DNA from: Verrucomicrobiota bacterium
GTDB lineage: Bacteria; Verrucomicrobiota; Verrucomicrobiia; Opitutales; Opitutaceae
Assembly: GCA_018239845.1 (NCBI GenBank)
Contig: JAFEGO010000025.1
Coordinates: 1 to 64,000, forward strand
Reading direction: 5' to 3'
DNA length: 64,000 nt
This document shows, one piece after another, positions 26,337 to 35,652 of this stretch. The stretch's first letter is position 1. Each line of letters opens with the position of its first letter. The notes under the pieces are model-generated. The model searched no databases. It saw only the letters and a program-made list of their open reading frames with translations, and had not been told where the DNA came from. Made by a program: the position numbers and the translations under genes.

Positions 26337-27163
26337 CTGTCGTGAGACCGCCTCTTCACGTCACCGATCTCGATGCCTATCTCATCCAGCCCAGCCAGGC
26401 TGAGCAGGAGTTCGCACGGATTTTTTCCAAGGATGCCGCGCTTGTCATCTGCGACATCGGCGCATGCGAGGGCGAGGATACCGTGCGCTACGCCTTGCGT
26501 TACCCACTGGCCCGGGTCTTCGCCTTCGAGCCGCTGCCCGCCAACCAGCAGCTCGTCCGCATGCATCTCGCGCAATACCATGCGACCAACGCTAGGCTCA
26601 TTCCAATTGCCCTATCCGACCGCGTGGGCGAGGCCCGCTTCCACGTTTCCTCCGGCCGGCCACCGGGCAAACCCGACGACCGGAATTGGAATCACGGCAA
26701 CAAATCCAGTTCGCTGCTCCCTCCAGCCAGCGACGGCCCCATGCACGGCTGGATCGAGTTCAAGGAAACCATCACTGTCCCCACGGGCACGCTCGATGAA
26801 TTCTGCAAGGCGGAGAAAATCAGCCATATCGATTTCATCCAGATGGACGTGCAGGGGGCCGAGCGGCTCGTGCTTGCCGGCGCCACCTGCATGCTGCCGC
26901 ACATCACGGCGATCTGGCTCGAGGTTTCCTCCAAGGAAAACTATCGTGGCCAAAGTCTTGATCGCGACATCAGCGGCTTCATGGCGAAGCATGGATTCCG
27001 GCTCGCCTACCGCACCGCGCTCGGCGACGGCTCCGGCGAGGGCGACCACCTCTACCTCAATCTGCGGCAGCCGCGTGTCTGGCCCTACCTCGCACTGCGT
27101 TCGCTCCGCTCCCTGGCCGGCCGCGTGAAACGCGCGACCCTGTCCTCCCTGATACCCGGATGA
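26333..27163 (+). CDS. FkbM family methyltransferase
   Basis: This 276-aa SAM methyltransferase of the FkbM type usually O-methylates sugars or polyketides. SAM-binding motif I is VICDIGACEGEDTVRYAL (about residues 38-55), the acidic loop AFEPLP is at 64-69, and MDVQGAERLVLAGA at 171-184 is the signature FkbM segment. Starts and ends with ATGA overlaps between the putative glycosyltransferase and the GT11 gene. Confidence 0.9.
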   Translation: MTVVRPPLHVTDLDAYLIQPSQAEQEFARIFSKDAALVICDIGACEGEDTVRYALRYPLARVFAFEPLPANQQLVRMHLAQYHATNARLIPIALSDRVGEARFHVSSGRPPGKPDDRNWNHGNKSSSLLPPASDGPMHGWIEFKETITVPTGTLDEFCKAEKISHIDFIQMDVQGAERLVLAGATCMLPHITAIWLEVSSKENYRGQSLDRDISGFMAKHGFRLAYRTALGDGSGEGDHLYLNLRQPRVWPYLALRSLRSLAGRVKRATLSSLIPG

Positions 27164-28083
27164 TCATCACCTCCCTCACCGGCGGCCTCGGCAACCAGAT
27201 GTTCCAGTACGCGGCGGGCCTCGCCCTCGCCGAGCACCGCCGCACCGTGCTCAAGCTCGACGTCAACTGGTACCGCCACGATCCTGCGTACGAGGCGCAC
27301 AACCGCTACGCCCTGTCCTGCCTCAATATCACCGAGCAGTTTGCCACCCAGGAGGAGATCGGGCGCGCACGTGGCGTGCCGCTCACCCGCACCGAGCGCT
27401 GGTCTGTCGCCGTCGCGCGCACCCTGCGCTTCTACCAGTACGCCAACCGACATGCCGGTCCCTCCAATTGGCATCGTCCGCCCACTTTCCGTTTCTACCC
27501 CGGGTTTTTCGACCAGCCGGATCCTACCTATCTCAACGGCATGTTCCAGTCGGAGCAGTTCTTCGCGCCCGTCGCCAACCTGCTCCGCCTGCACTTCAGC
27601 TTTCGCTACCCCCCGCAGCCCGAGGTCGCCGCGCTGGCCGAGCAGATCAAAAGCGGCCCGTCCGCCGCCGTGCATTTCCGCCGCGGCGATTACACGCGAA
27701 ACACCTCCTTCAACAAGGAAATCGGTGTCATCGGCCCCGACTACTACCGCCGCGCGATCGCCCGGCTTCGCGAGCGCAGCCCCGACGCCACGTTGTATCT
27801 TTTTTCCGATGACATCGAGGCCATCGCCCGCGAATATCAGCCACCCGGTCCACATGTCTTCGTCCGCTGCGTAAAGCCCTGGCACGCCTACGACAAGGTC
27901 CGCCTCATGGCCCTCTGTGATCACATCGCCATCGCCAACAGCACGTTCTCGTGGTGGGCCGCCTGGCTGAATCCTTCCCCTGACAAGCTGGTCATCGCCC
28001 CCGACCCATGGTTTTCCGGCAGCGAGTACGACGGCACCGACCTCGTGCCCTCATCCTGGGTACGCCTGCCGGTCCATGCGTAA
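27160..28083 (+). CDS. glycosyltransferase family 11 (alpha-1,2-fucosyltransferase-like)
   Basis: This 307-aa protein begins MIITSLTGGLGNQMFQYAAG and has HFRRGDY at residues 172-178 and IANSTFSWWAAWLN near the C-terminus, the three diagnostic blocks of GT11. GT11 enzymes transfer L-fucose from GDP-fucose, mostly in alpha-1,2 linkage. Genes for GDP-fucose synthesis (gmd, fcl) are not in the window. The N-terminal GGLGNQMFQ sets the start at ATG 27160, overlapping the FkbM gene by 4 nt. It predicts a fucose or related 6-deoxyhexose branch in the glycan. Confidence 0.93.
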   Translation: MIITSLTGGLGNQMFQYAAGLALAEHRRTVLKLDVNWYRHDPAYEAHNRYALSCLNITEQFATQEEIGRARGVPLTRTERWSVAVARTLRFYQYANRHAGPSNWHRPPTFRFYPGFFDQPDPTYLNGMFQSEQFFAPVANLLRLHFSFRYPPQPEVAALAEQIKSGPSAAVHFRRGDYTRNTSFNKEIGVIGPDYYRRAIARLRERSPDATLYLFSDDIEAIAREYQPPGPHVFVRCVKPWHAYDKVRLMALCDHIAIANSTFSWWAAWLNPSPDKLVIAPDPWFSGSEYDGTDLVPSSWVRLPVHA

Positions 28084-28098
28084 TCCGCTCCCGTCCCC

Positions 28099-29250
28099 GT
28101 GAGAATCGCATTCGTCTCGACGATCCTGCACTACCCTTGGGGTGGAGCCGACGCGTTGTGGACGAAGACTGCCGCCCGCGCCCTCGCCGAGGGCCATGCC
28201 GTATTCCTCGCGGTCTCGCCCCGCACAGCCGCACATCCGCAGATCCAATCCCTGGTTCAGGCGGGCGCCACGCTGCACTTGCGGGAAAAGCTCACCACCT
28301 ACAATGGAAACCGCGCGGTTTGGGGCCAGCGCCTGGCCCGCTGGCTGCGTCGGCCTTCCTCCTTGCAAGCGGCGCTGGATGCCTTTGCGCCCGATCACGT
28401 CCTGATCAACCAAGGCGGCCTCTTTGATTTCCTCCTCGAGACCGGTCTGATGGCTTGGCTCCGCCACGAAAACGTACCCTACACGCTCTTCTGCCAATCC
28501 GGCGCGGACACCGACACGCTCGATCCTCAGCTCCAGCCCACCGCCTGGTCATGCGCGGACCGGGCGCATGCATTCGGCTTTACCTCGACGCACAACCGTC
28601 AGCTGGTCGAAAGGCTGCTCGGCCATCGTCTGTCCAACGCCCGGATCGTGGAGAATCCTGTGTCGCTCGGTTTTCCCGTGCCTTTGCCCTGGCCAAGCGA
28701 GAATCGCTGGCGCATGGCTGTGGTCGCCCGGCTGGAGAACCGCGACAAGGCGCTCGATTTGCTTTTGCAGGCTGTAGCGGATGTGCTCGCCGGCGAGCAA
28801 AACTGGCAGTTGTCCCTGTTTGGCCGCGGCAGCGATGAGGCCGCCTTGAAACACCTCACCCATGAGCTCGGTCTCGATGACCGGGTAGTCTTCCAAGGTT
28901 TTTCCAACGATCTCCGGTCGATCTGGCAGGACCACCATCTCCTCCTCCTGCCCTCGCGGCGCGAAGGCTGCGCCATCGCCATGCTGGAAGCGCTCTTTTG
29001 CGGACGACCCGTGCTGGCCACGCCCGTTGGCGGAGTCAGCGACTGGCTGAAGGACGGCAGCAACGCCTTTCTCGCGCCCGTTTGCGACCGCGCTGGCATC
29101 GGCGCGGCGTTGCGCAAGGCGTGGGATCAGCGTAATCAATGGTCCCTGATGGGACACGCCGCCTCGCAAACGACTTCGCAGATGGATCCGACCCCGGAGC
29201 GGACTCTGCTGAACGTGATCACAGGGCCGGCCCAACGAGCGGTGGCCTGA
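28099..29250 (+). CDS. glycosyltransferase family 4
   Basis: This 383-aa GT-B glycosyltransferase has an N-terminal domain opening RIAFVSTILHYPWGGAD (Gly-rich acceptor loop) and a C-terminal GT4 domain with VVARLENRDKALDLLLQA, FQGFSNDL and LPSRREGCAIAMLEALFCGRPVLATPVGGVSDW, the last holding the E-x7-E element. Start is GTG at 28099, which gives the usual N-terminal beta strand, 15 nt after the GT11 stop. Confidence 0.88.
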   Translation: MRIAFVSTILHYPWGGADALWTKTAARALAEGHAVFLAVSPRTAAHPQIQSLVQAGATLHLREKLTTYNGNRAVWGQRLARWLRRPSSLQAALDAFAPDHVLINQGGLFDFLLETGLMAWLRHENVPYTLFCQSGADTDTLDPQLQPTAWSCADRAHAFGFTSTHNRQLVERLLGHRLSNARIVENPVSLGFPVPLPWPSENRWRMAVVARLENRDKALDLLLQAVADVLAGEQNWQLSLFGRGSDEAALKHLTHELGLDDRVVFQGFSNDLRSIWQDHHLLLLPSRREGCAIAMLEALFCGRPVLATPVGGVSDWLKDGSNAFLAPVCDRAGIGAALRKAWDQRNQWSLMGHAASQTTSQMDPTPERTLLNVITGPAQRAVA

Positions 29251-29288
29251 ACCCGTGATCAACCCACTGGGCTTACCCCGTTTCTTTC

Positions 29289-29837
29289 ATGCGCCAATTG
29301 CTTAAAGCCGCTCTTCTCGCTTGCCGCAGCTGGCGTCTCCGTCGGCTGGGCGTACGTCACACCGCACCCCATCGCCTCGGACCGGGCTTGCATGCGCGCC
29401 TCGGCTGGCGTGATTCCCGCCCCGGAGCGATCTCTATCGGCCCGCGCGTTTGGCTGGAAAACGGCGTCGTGCTCGATGCCTGGGGCGGCCACATCAACCT
29501 CGGCGCCGATGTCTTCATCGGCCCTTACGCCGTGATCTACGGACACGGCGACGTGGAGATCGGCGATGCGTGCCTCATCTCGATGCACTGCCGCATCGTT
29601 TCCTCCAACCATACCGTCCCGCCCCGCAGCATCGATATCCGCTCGCAGCCCGACCTCCTTCAGCCCACCCGGATTGGCCGCGATGTCTGGCTGGGTGCCG
29701 GGGTCACGGTCCTCGGCGGCGTCACCATCGGCGACGGCTGCGTCGTGGGCGCCGGTGCGGTCGTGACCGGTGATCTTCCGCCCGGCTCCATCGCCGTCGG
29801 CGTGCCCGCCCGTGTCGTGGGTCAGCGCTCCCCTTGA
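29289..29837 (+). CDS. left-handed beta-helix acyltransferase (WcaF-like)
   Basis: This 182-aa protein consists mainly of hexapeptide repeats (IGPRVWLENGVVLDAWGG, INLGADVFIGPY, VEIGDACLISMHC), then an extended loop HTVPPRSIDIRSQP and more repeats (IGRDVWLGAGVTVLGGVTIGDGCVVGAGAVV). This is the layout of CoA-dependent sugar O-acetyltransferases. The His in SSNHTV is the likely catalytic base. It would acetylate a sugar of the cluster's glycan. It follows a 38-nt gap, one of the two largest in the cluster. Confidence 0.88.
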   Translation: MRQLLKAALLACRSWRLRRLGVRHTAPHRLGPGLHARLGWRDSRPGAISIGPRVWLENGVVLDAWGGHINLGADVFIGPYAVIYGHGDVEIGDACLISMHCRIVSSNHTVPPRSIDIRSQPDLLQPTRIGRDVWLGAGVTVLGGVTIGDGCVVGAGAVVTGDLPPGSIAVGVPARVVGQRSP

Positions 29838-29842
29838 ACCGC

Positions 29843-30754
29843 ATGGCCGAACTGTCCGTCATCATCTGCGCGCACAATTCCCATCCCGGCCGGCTCGCCC
29901 GCACGCTCGCCGGCCTGCACGCGCAGACGCTGCCGTCAGAGCGCTGGGAACTTCTGCTCGTAGACAACGCTTCGACGCCCCCGCTCGTATCGCCCACCTT
30001 GCCCAGAGCCCGACTCATCTGCGAAAACCGCCCCGGCCTGACCTACGCCCGCCGCCGCGGTATCCGTAAAGCGGATGCGCCAATCGCCGTCTTTGTGGAC
30101 GATGACAACGTCCTCGCGCCCGACTACCTCGCGCAGGTACTCGCAATCTTCGCCGCTCATCCCACGGTCGGTGCCATCGGCGGCAAGTCCGTCCCTGAGT
30201 TCGAAACCCCGCCCGAGCCGTGGGCACACGAATTCCTCCCGCTTCTCGCCCTGCGCGACCCGGGCGATGCGGTGCAACTCTCGCCCGACTCCGCTGTACC
30301 ACCGAAGCAGTATCCGCTCTGCGCCCCCATCGGTGCGGGCATGGCCTTGCGCACGTCCGCTGTCCGGGGCTGGCTGGATCGCACCGGCCCGGAGCTCAGC
30401 GACCGCCGCGGCACCGAACTCACTTCCAGCGGGGATAATGACATCGTCCTGGCTATCCTGTCCGCCGGTTGGCGCGTCGGTTATTTTCCCGCCTTGTCGC
30501 TGATCCATCTCATCCCCGCCGGCCGCCTGACCCGCGACTACCTGGCCCGGCTGAATCGCGGTATCGCCCTATCATGGGTGCAGGTGCTGGCCTTATACGG
30601 CATCAGCCCGTGGCCGCGCATTCATCCCGCGACCCTGCCGCTGCGCCGCCTCAAGGCCTGGCTGGCCTGCCGCGCCTGGCGCGGCCCGGCCGCCTACATC
30701 CGCTGGCAAGGAGCCTGCGGGCACTTCGCCGGCCGCGCCGCTTTCCCTTCATGA
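29843..30754 (+). CDS. glycosyltransferase family 2
   Basis: This 303-aa GT2 enzyme has AELSVIICAHNSHPG at the N-terminus, LLVDNAST, the NRPGLTYARRRG segment and VDDDN as DXD site. Downstream SSGDNDIVLAILSAGWRVGYFPALSLIHLIP is also typical. The ATG at 29843 is preferred; a TTG at 29834 would overlap the acetyltransferase stop (TTGA). The C-terminus (RRLKAWLACRAWRGPAAYIRW) is basic and amphipathic. It overlaps the next methyltransferase gene by 4 nt. Confidence 0.87.
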   Translation: MAELSVIICAHNSHPGRLARTLAGLHAQTLPSERWELLLVDNASTPPLVSPTLPRARLICENRPGLTYARRRGIRKADAPIAVFVDDDNVLAPDYLAQVLAIFAAHPTVGAIGGKSVPEFETPPEPWAHEFLPLLALRDPGDAVQLSPDSAVPPKQYPLCAPIGAGMALRTSAVRGWLDRTGPELSDRRGTELTSSGDNDIVLAILSAGWRVGYFPALSLIHLIPAGRLTRDYLARLNRGIALSWVQVLALYGISPWPRIHPATLPLRRLKAWLACRAWRGPAAYIRWQGACGHFAGRAAFPS

Positions 30755-31545
30755 GCCCCGACCAATTGCACGACCTTCTTAGCGAACTCCCGCCGGGCGC
30801 ACCGGTGCTCGATTGCGGCGGCTGGTTCATCCCCCTCAACGCCGCCACGCATGTCGTGGACCTCATGCCTTACGAGACCCGCCGGGGTCGCCTCGAACTC
30901 ACCTCGCTGCCGGGCGAGAAGTTCACGCGCGACACGTGGTACCAAGCCGACTTCCTCGCCCCGGATTTCCGTCTGCCGTTTCCGGACAAATTCTTCGCCT
31001 TCTCCCACTGCAGCCACACCCTCGAGGACCTAGCCAACCCGGAGCCGCTCCTCCGCGAGCTGGTGCGGGTGAGCCAACGCGGACTGCTGGTCTGCCCTTC
31101 CCGCCTCAGCGAACAGACCGCCGGCTCCTCCAACCGCATTACCAACCGCCAGGGTCATCCACATCATCATTGGATTGTGGATACGGAAAACGGCCGCCCC
31201 GTATTCTACGCCAAAGCCGACTCCCTCGCCAGCGCTTGGTGGGGGACCGCTGTGCCGCTCCGCACCTACGAGCGCCTCAATGAGGCCGACCCCTCCGTCA
31301 ATGTGTGGACGCATGTCTGGTCGGGCTCGCTCGACTGGCAGATCGTCCGGGGACCCGCGGCCCGCGCCCGGGCCGTCGATTTTGCCCGCCGCACCCGCAG
31401 TTCGGCCCTCGCCCTGCCTTTCGACTGTCTCTGGCGCGGCCTGCGCCAGGCCAAACACCGCCTGCGGCGCCGCCGCGGTCGCGCCGCCGCCGACTGGTGG
31501 TCCGACATGGTCGCGCTCAGCCGCCCTTACAACCGCCTGCCCTGA
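30751..31545 (+). CDS. SAM-dependent methyltransferase-like protein
   Basis: This 264-aa protein has motif I-like VLDCGGWFIPLN near residue 20, an FSHCSHTLEDLANPEPLLRELVRVS segment (the post-II region of class I methyltransferases) and GLLVCPSR. It resembles the product of 22766-23488 in its motif order (H-LED then LLRE/VLREW), but the glycine-rich motif is weak, so SAM binding is inferred. The C-terminus is strongly basic (RQAKHRLRRRRGR), suggesting membrane or phosphate contact. ATG at 30751 overlaps the GT2 stop. Confidence 0.7.
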   Translation: MSPDQLHDLLSELPPGAPVLDCGGWFIPLNAATHVVDLMPYETRRGRLELTSLPGEKFTRDTWYQADFLAPDFRLPFPDKFFAFSHCSHTLEDLANPEPLLRELVRVSQRGLLVCPSRLSEQTAGSSNRITNRQGHPHHHWIVDTENGRPVFYAKADSLASAWWGTAVPLRTYERLNEADPSVNVWTHVWSGSLDWQIVRGPAARARAVDFARRTRSSALALPFDCLWRGLRQAKHRLRRRRGRAAADWWSDMVALSRPYNRLP

Positions 31546-31552
31546 TCTCCTC

Positions 31553-32506
31553 TTGAGTCTTCCCGGCAAACTTCTCTACCAGCTCTGGCACCGCCCGATC
31601 GGCGCTGTACGCACCAGCCTCGCCGCGGGCGGCCCGCTCGCCCAGCGCCGCACCGAGGCCGGCCGCCGTGAAATGGAGGCTGCGGCCCGCACGCTGCCGC
31701 TGCTCCCCGTTCGTCCCGGTCCACCCCTGACATTCCACCTCCTCACCGGCCGGCGCTTTTGGTATCAAACGGCGTTCTGCCTCTGGTCGCTGGCCCACAC
31801 CACGCAGCGCAACCTTACCCCGGTCATCATCGACGACGGCAACCTCGCGCCCGACCAGATCGAATCGCTGCGCCGGCTTTTCCCTGCGATGCAGGTTTGG
31901 ACCGATGCCGAGAACAACGCCCGGCTCGACGCGCATCTGCCGCGCCGGTCCTTCCCGAGCCTGCGTGCCCGCGGCGACGAGTTTCCCCTGCTGCGCAAGC
32001 TGACCCACCCCCACGTCGGCCTGACGGGCTGGAAGTTGCTCATCGATTCCGATCTGCTCTTCTTCCACCGCCCTGCGTTACTGGTGGACTGGCTGGATAA
32101 CCCGTCCGTGCCGCTCCGCGCCACCGACATCATGTACACCTACGGTTATCCGCTGGCCTTGCTCAACGAGCTGGCCGGTCAGCCGGTACCCGAGTTGGTC
32201 AATACCGGTCTCCTCGGCTTGCGCAGTGAAGAGATCGACTGGGACAAGCAGGAGTACTGGTGCCGCACGCTCATCGAGCGCCAGGGCACGCACTATTATC
32301 AGGAGCAGGCCCTCGTCGCCCTGATGCTCGCCGGTCGGCCCAATATCGCGGCTCCGCTCAGCGACTACGTCACCATGCCGGTGCCGCCCGAGACGCAGGA
32401 ATGCCGCGCCGTCATGCATCACTACGTGGCCAATAGCAAAGCCGCCTACTTCCAGCACTGCTGGCGCACCGCTCTCGCGCTCGGCGAGCGTCGCGGCGAA
32501 TCATGA
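31553..32506 (+). CDS. putative GT-A-like glycosyltransferase, paralogue of the gene at 25371
   Basis: This protein of about 317 aa has LIDSDLLFFHRPALL near residue 170 as a candidate DXD site and, before it, RRFWYQTAFCLWSL and VIIDDGNL. These align in order and spacing with the 25371-26336 protein. The start is uncertain: TTG at 31553 (used) gives LSLPGKLLYQLW, and the first in-frame ATG is about 120 nt further in, inside a region that may still be structural. The family is not recognised; a glycosyltransferase role is inferred from the DSD motif and location. Confidence 0.6.
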   Translation: MSLPGKLLYQLWHRPIGAVRTSLAAGGPLAQRRTEAGRREMEAAARTLPLLPVRPGPPLTFHLLTGRRFWYQTAFCLWSLAHTTQRNLTPVIIDDGNLAPDQIESLRRLFPAMQVWTDAENNARLDAHLPRRSFPSLRARGDEFPLLRKLTHPHVGLTGWKLLIDSDLLFFHRPALLVDWLDNPSVPLRATDIMYTYGYPLALLNELAGQPVPELVNTGLLGLRSEEIDWDKQEYWCRTLIERQGTHYYQEQALVALMLAGRPNIAAPLSDYVTMPVPPETQECRAVMHHYVANSKAAYFQHCWRTALALGERRGES

Positions 32507-33537
32507 CTCCGCAAGTCACCACCGTCATCCCCGGCTTCAACCGCGTCGAGCCGTTGAAGTACACGCTGCGCAGTGTCGCGGCCGCGGTCGCCGCCCTGCC
32601 GCCGGGAGCGGTGGAAACCATTCTGGTCGATGATGGCTCCGTGCCATCCCTGGAAGAGCAGCTGGCCGGCTTCACCCCGGGCTTGCCCATCCGCCATGTC
32701 CGCCAGCCTAACCAAGGCTCCATCGTCGCCCGACTGACCGGACTGCGCGCGGCCCGCGGCCGGTTCGTCCTCTTCCTCGATTCCGACGACCTCATCCATC
32801 CGGATAAGTTCAAACGGCAGCTCGCCGCCATGGAGGAAGCCGGGGCGGACGTATCGTATTCGGACATGGCCCGCGCCACACTCGGCCTCAACTATACGGT
32901 GTCGGGTTATGCGCCGGACATGGTGGCCGGACTCGCCACCGCGCCGGCCGATTTCTTCCTGCGCATCCAGCCCGCACCGCACAGCCCGATCTACCGTCGC
33001 GCTTACCTCGATGCCGCCTTGCCCGGTTTCTGTGTGCCGCCGCTGCGCGCGCTCGATGCCGTGGGCGACCTCTGGCTTTATTATAACCTGTCTCCTTTCC
33101 CTGCGCGCATCGTCAAGGTCGATGCCCCGCTCACGGCCGTCGGCCCGCATGAGGAGGACCGTTTCAGCCGTCATTGGGAAAAGCTCGCCGTCGCCGCCCT
33201 ACTGCTCGGCGAAGCATTTCTCGACCGCTGCCCGGTCACACCCGCGACCCTGCCCGCCCGCATCCAAATTGGTGAGACTGCCTTCAACACCTGGCGCCGG
33301 CTTTCCCGCGACTACCACGCCGGCCACAATGCCCGGCTCCTCGCCCTCTGGCGCCGGGCTCCGCGCGGACCGCTCCACCGCCTCGGTGGCCCCGGCTTCC
33401 GCCTTCTCGCCCGGCTCCTCGGCCCGGTCAACGCCGGCCGAGTCCTGCGCCTGCGCAACGCCTCTTATGCTGCCCACCGCACCGTGACCGCCGCCGAGCT
33501 CGACGCGCTGCTCGCCGTGCGTCTCCCGGCCCCTTGA
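32503..33537 (+). CDS. glycosyltransferase family 2
   Basis: This 344-aa GT2 enzyme has VTTVIPGFNRVEPL, ILVDDGSVPSL, RQPNQGSIVARLTGLRAARG and FLDSDDLIHPDKF (DXD) in the first 120 residues, the classic GT2 order. The C-terminal 200 residues are less conserved. ATGA overlap with the preceding gene; the next gene begins at or just after its stop. It is one of two adjacent GT2 genes. Confidence 0.9.
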   Translation: MTPQVTTVIPGFNRVEPLKYTLRSVAAAVAALPPGAVETILVDDGSVPSLEEQLAGFTPGLPIRHVRQPNQGSIVARLTGLRAARGRFVLFLDSDDLIHPDKFKRQLAAMEEAGADVSYSDMARATLGLNYTVSGYAPDMVAGLATAPADFFLRIQPAPHSPIYRRAYLDAALPGFCVPPLRALDAVGDLWLYYNLSPFPARIVKVDAPLTAVGPHEEDRFSRHWEKLAVAALLLGEAFLDRCPVTPATLPARIQIGETAFNTWRRLSRDYHAGHNARLLALWRRAPRGPLHRLGGPGFRLLARLLGPVNAGRVLRLRNASYAAHRTVTAAELDALLAVRLPAP

Positions 33538-34493
33538 TCGTGCCCGACCCGCTCGTCAGCATCCTCATCCCTTGCTACAACAGCGCCCGCTGGATCGCGG
33601 CCACGCTGGACTCCGCCCTCGCGCAAACCCACCCGCGCTGCGAAATCATTGTCGTGGACGACGGCTCCACCGACGGCAGCGCGGCACTGGTGGAGCGCTA
33701 TATCGCCCGTGGAGTTAAACTGGTCCGCCAGCCCAACGCCGGAGCCGCCGCCGCGCGTAACACCGCTCTGCGCCATGCGCGGGGCGAATTCATCCAATAC
33801 CTCGACTCCGACGATTTGCTCGCGCCTGACAAGATCGCCCGCCAGGTCGCCGCAGTCGCCGCAGCACCCGCCGGCACCATCGCCGCCGGACCCTGGGGCC
33901 GCTTCACGGATGATCCCGGTGCCGCCGTGTTTCAGCCCGAGGCGGTCTGGGCCGATCTCGGCCCCGTCGAGTGGCTTGCGCGCTCCTGGGCCGGCGGTGG
34001 CATGTTTCCACCGGTGGTCTGGCTCGTCCCTCGCTCGCTTTGCGATGCTGCCGGTCCGTGGAATGAGGCCCTTTCCCTCGACGATGACGGCGAGTATTTT
34101 TCCCGTGTGCTGCTCCGTGCCGCCCACGTCCGCTTCGTCCCGGAAGCGCGCTCTTATTACCGGGCCCACGGCGGTCCGCGCGTCAGCGCCGGCCGCGGGC
34201 GCAAGGCCGCGCTCTCTTCCTTCACGAGCACGGAGGTTAAGGCCCGAGCCCTGCTCGCCGCCGAGGATTCCCCGCGGGTGCGCCTCGCGCTAGCCCACCT
34301 TTGGCAGCGTTTCATCTGGGAACAGTGCGCCGCGGCCCCCGATCTCGCTGCCACGGCCGAGGAACGCCTGAAGGCCTTCCCGGCCCTGCCTCCGCCGGCC
34401 GGCCCGTCCGCTTACCAGTTCGCCGCGCGCCTGCTCGGCTGGCGTCGTGCCCGCCGGCTCCAGCTCGTCGCTCAACACCTCCTCCACCGGTGA
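33534..34493 (+). CDS. glycosyltransferase family 2
   Basis: This GT2 enzyme of about 319 aa has LVSILIPCYNSARWIAATLD, IIVVDDGSTDGS, RQPNAGAAAARNTALRHARG and QYLDSDDLLAPDK, a textbook set. The start is either TTG at 33534, overlapping the previous stop (TTGA), or GTG at 33540; both precede the conserved strand. It overlaps the next gene by 4 nt (GTGA). Together with the preceding gene it forms a GT2 tandem, similar enough in their first 120 residues to suggest duplication. Confidence 0.9.
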   Translation: MIVPDPLVSILIPCYNSARWIAATLDSALAQTHPRCEIIVVDDGSTDGSAALVERYIARGVKLVRQPNAGAAAARNTALRHARGEFIQYLDSDDLLAPDKIARQVAAVAAAPAGTIAAGPWGRFTDDPGAAVFQPEAVWADLGPVEWLARSWAGGGMFPPVVWLVPRSLCDAAGPWNEALSLDDDGEYFSRVLLRAAHVRFVPEARSYYRAHGGPRVSAGRGRKAALSSFTSTEVKARALLAAEDSPRVRLALAHLWQRFIWEQCAAAPDLAATAEERLKAFPALPPPAGPSAYQFAARLLGWRRARRLQLVAQHLLHR

Positions 34494-35644
34494 AGATCCT
34501 TCTCGCCTGCCAGCAGTCACCCCATCGGTATCCGATTCCCGCTTACGGATTCTGGCGGACCTACTTCGTCGAGGGGCTTCGCGAGGCCGGCCACGAGGTC
34601 GTCGAGGTGGAGGGCGCCGACTGGGCGCGCGGCCTGATCCCGCTGACGCCCGCCGATCTCCGGCGCTGGCGCGATGAAACATGGTCCCGCACCCTGGACA
34701 CCATCCGCGCCAACCCCGATCTAGATTTCTTCCTCGGCTACCTTTATCCCCGCCAGATTGAGTACTCCGCCATCCGCGAGCTGCAGCGCCTCGGCCTTCC
34801 CGCAGTCAATTTCTTCTGCGACAATGTCCGCGAGTACCGGCGGCTCCCGGGCGATTTCGCGCCGTTCGACCTGCACTGGGTCCCCGAGCACGCCGCGCTG
34901 CCGATGTACGCCGCGCGCGGCTGGCCCGCCCTCTTCGCGCCCATGCCGTGCTGGGTGGCTCCCGCCCGCCGTCATGTGCCGGAACACGAGGATCAGGTCG
35001 TCAGCTTCATCGGCCGGCGCGATCCGCTTCGCGCGGCCTTGCTCGCCGCCGCGGCCGAGGCCGACTTGCCCTTGATCATTTCCGGCGGTGGCTGGGTCCC
35101 CGCCGTCACCCCGGCCCTGCCTCCGCCGTCGCCTACCCTGATGGCGCGGCTGGACGACTGGATCGATTTCTATCGCCGACAGGGTTTTGGCCCCGCTTGG
35201 CAGCGTCTGACCTCCCGCCGCGCCGCCGCGCCGCGCGAGACCCGCTTCGATTTCCTGCCCTACCTGCGGCCTGAGCCGGGAGACGAGGCCTACGCTGCCA
35301 TTCTCCGCCGCAGCGCCGTCACCCTCGGCATCAATCGCTACCCCCAGCTCGGCGTCGAGGGCGACGCCGAGCCCACTTACTCCCGCCTCCGCGACCTAGA
35401 GGCGCCGATGCTCGGGGCCTGTTACCTCACCGAGTGGGCGCCCGAATTGCCCCAACTCTACGACCTCGGTCGAGAGATCGAAGTTTACCGCAATGCCGGC
35501 GAACTCATCGGCCTGGCGCAGGCCCTGCTCGCCGATCCGGCCCGGCGCCGCGCCTTGCGCACCGCGGGCCTGCGTCGCGCGCATGCCGACCACAGTGTAG
35601 GGGCGACCGTCGGCCGCATCATCGCCCGTCTCGGGCTTGGCTGA
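34490..35644 (+). CDS. GT-B glycosyltransferase (CgeB-like)
   Basis: This 384-aa protein starts KILLACQQSPHRYPIPAYGFW, has FFCDNVREYRRLPG in the N-terminal domain, VVSFIGRRDPLRAALLAAA at the domain boundary, and a C-terminal part with EPTYSRLRDLEAPMLGACYLTEWAPEL. The pattern matches the CgeB/Glyco_trans_1_2-like group, which lacks the usual E-x7-E. GTG at 34490 overlaps the previous stop (GTGA); the in-frame upstream region lies in another gene. Substrate unknown. Confidence 0.75.
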   Translation: MKILLACQQSPHRYPIPAYGFWRTYFVEGLREAGHEVVEVEGADWARGLIPLTPADLRRWRDETWSRTLDTIRANPDLDFFLGYLYPRQIEYSAIRELQRLGLPAVNFFCDNVREYRRLPGDFAPFDLHWVPEHAALPMYAARGWPALFAPMPCWVAPARRHVPEHEDQVVSFIGRRDPLRAALLAAAAEADLPLIISGGGWVPAVTPALPPPSPTLMARLDDWIDFYRRQGFGPAWQRLTSRRAAAPRETRFDFLPYLRPEPGDEAYAAILRRSAVTLGINRYPQLGVEGDAEPTYSRLRDLEAPMLGACYLTEWAPELPQLYDLGREIEVYRNAGELIGLAQALLADPARRRALRTAGLRRAHADHSVGATVGRIIARLGLG

Positions 35645-35652
35645 TTTTTTAC

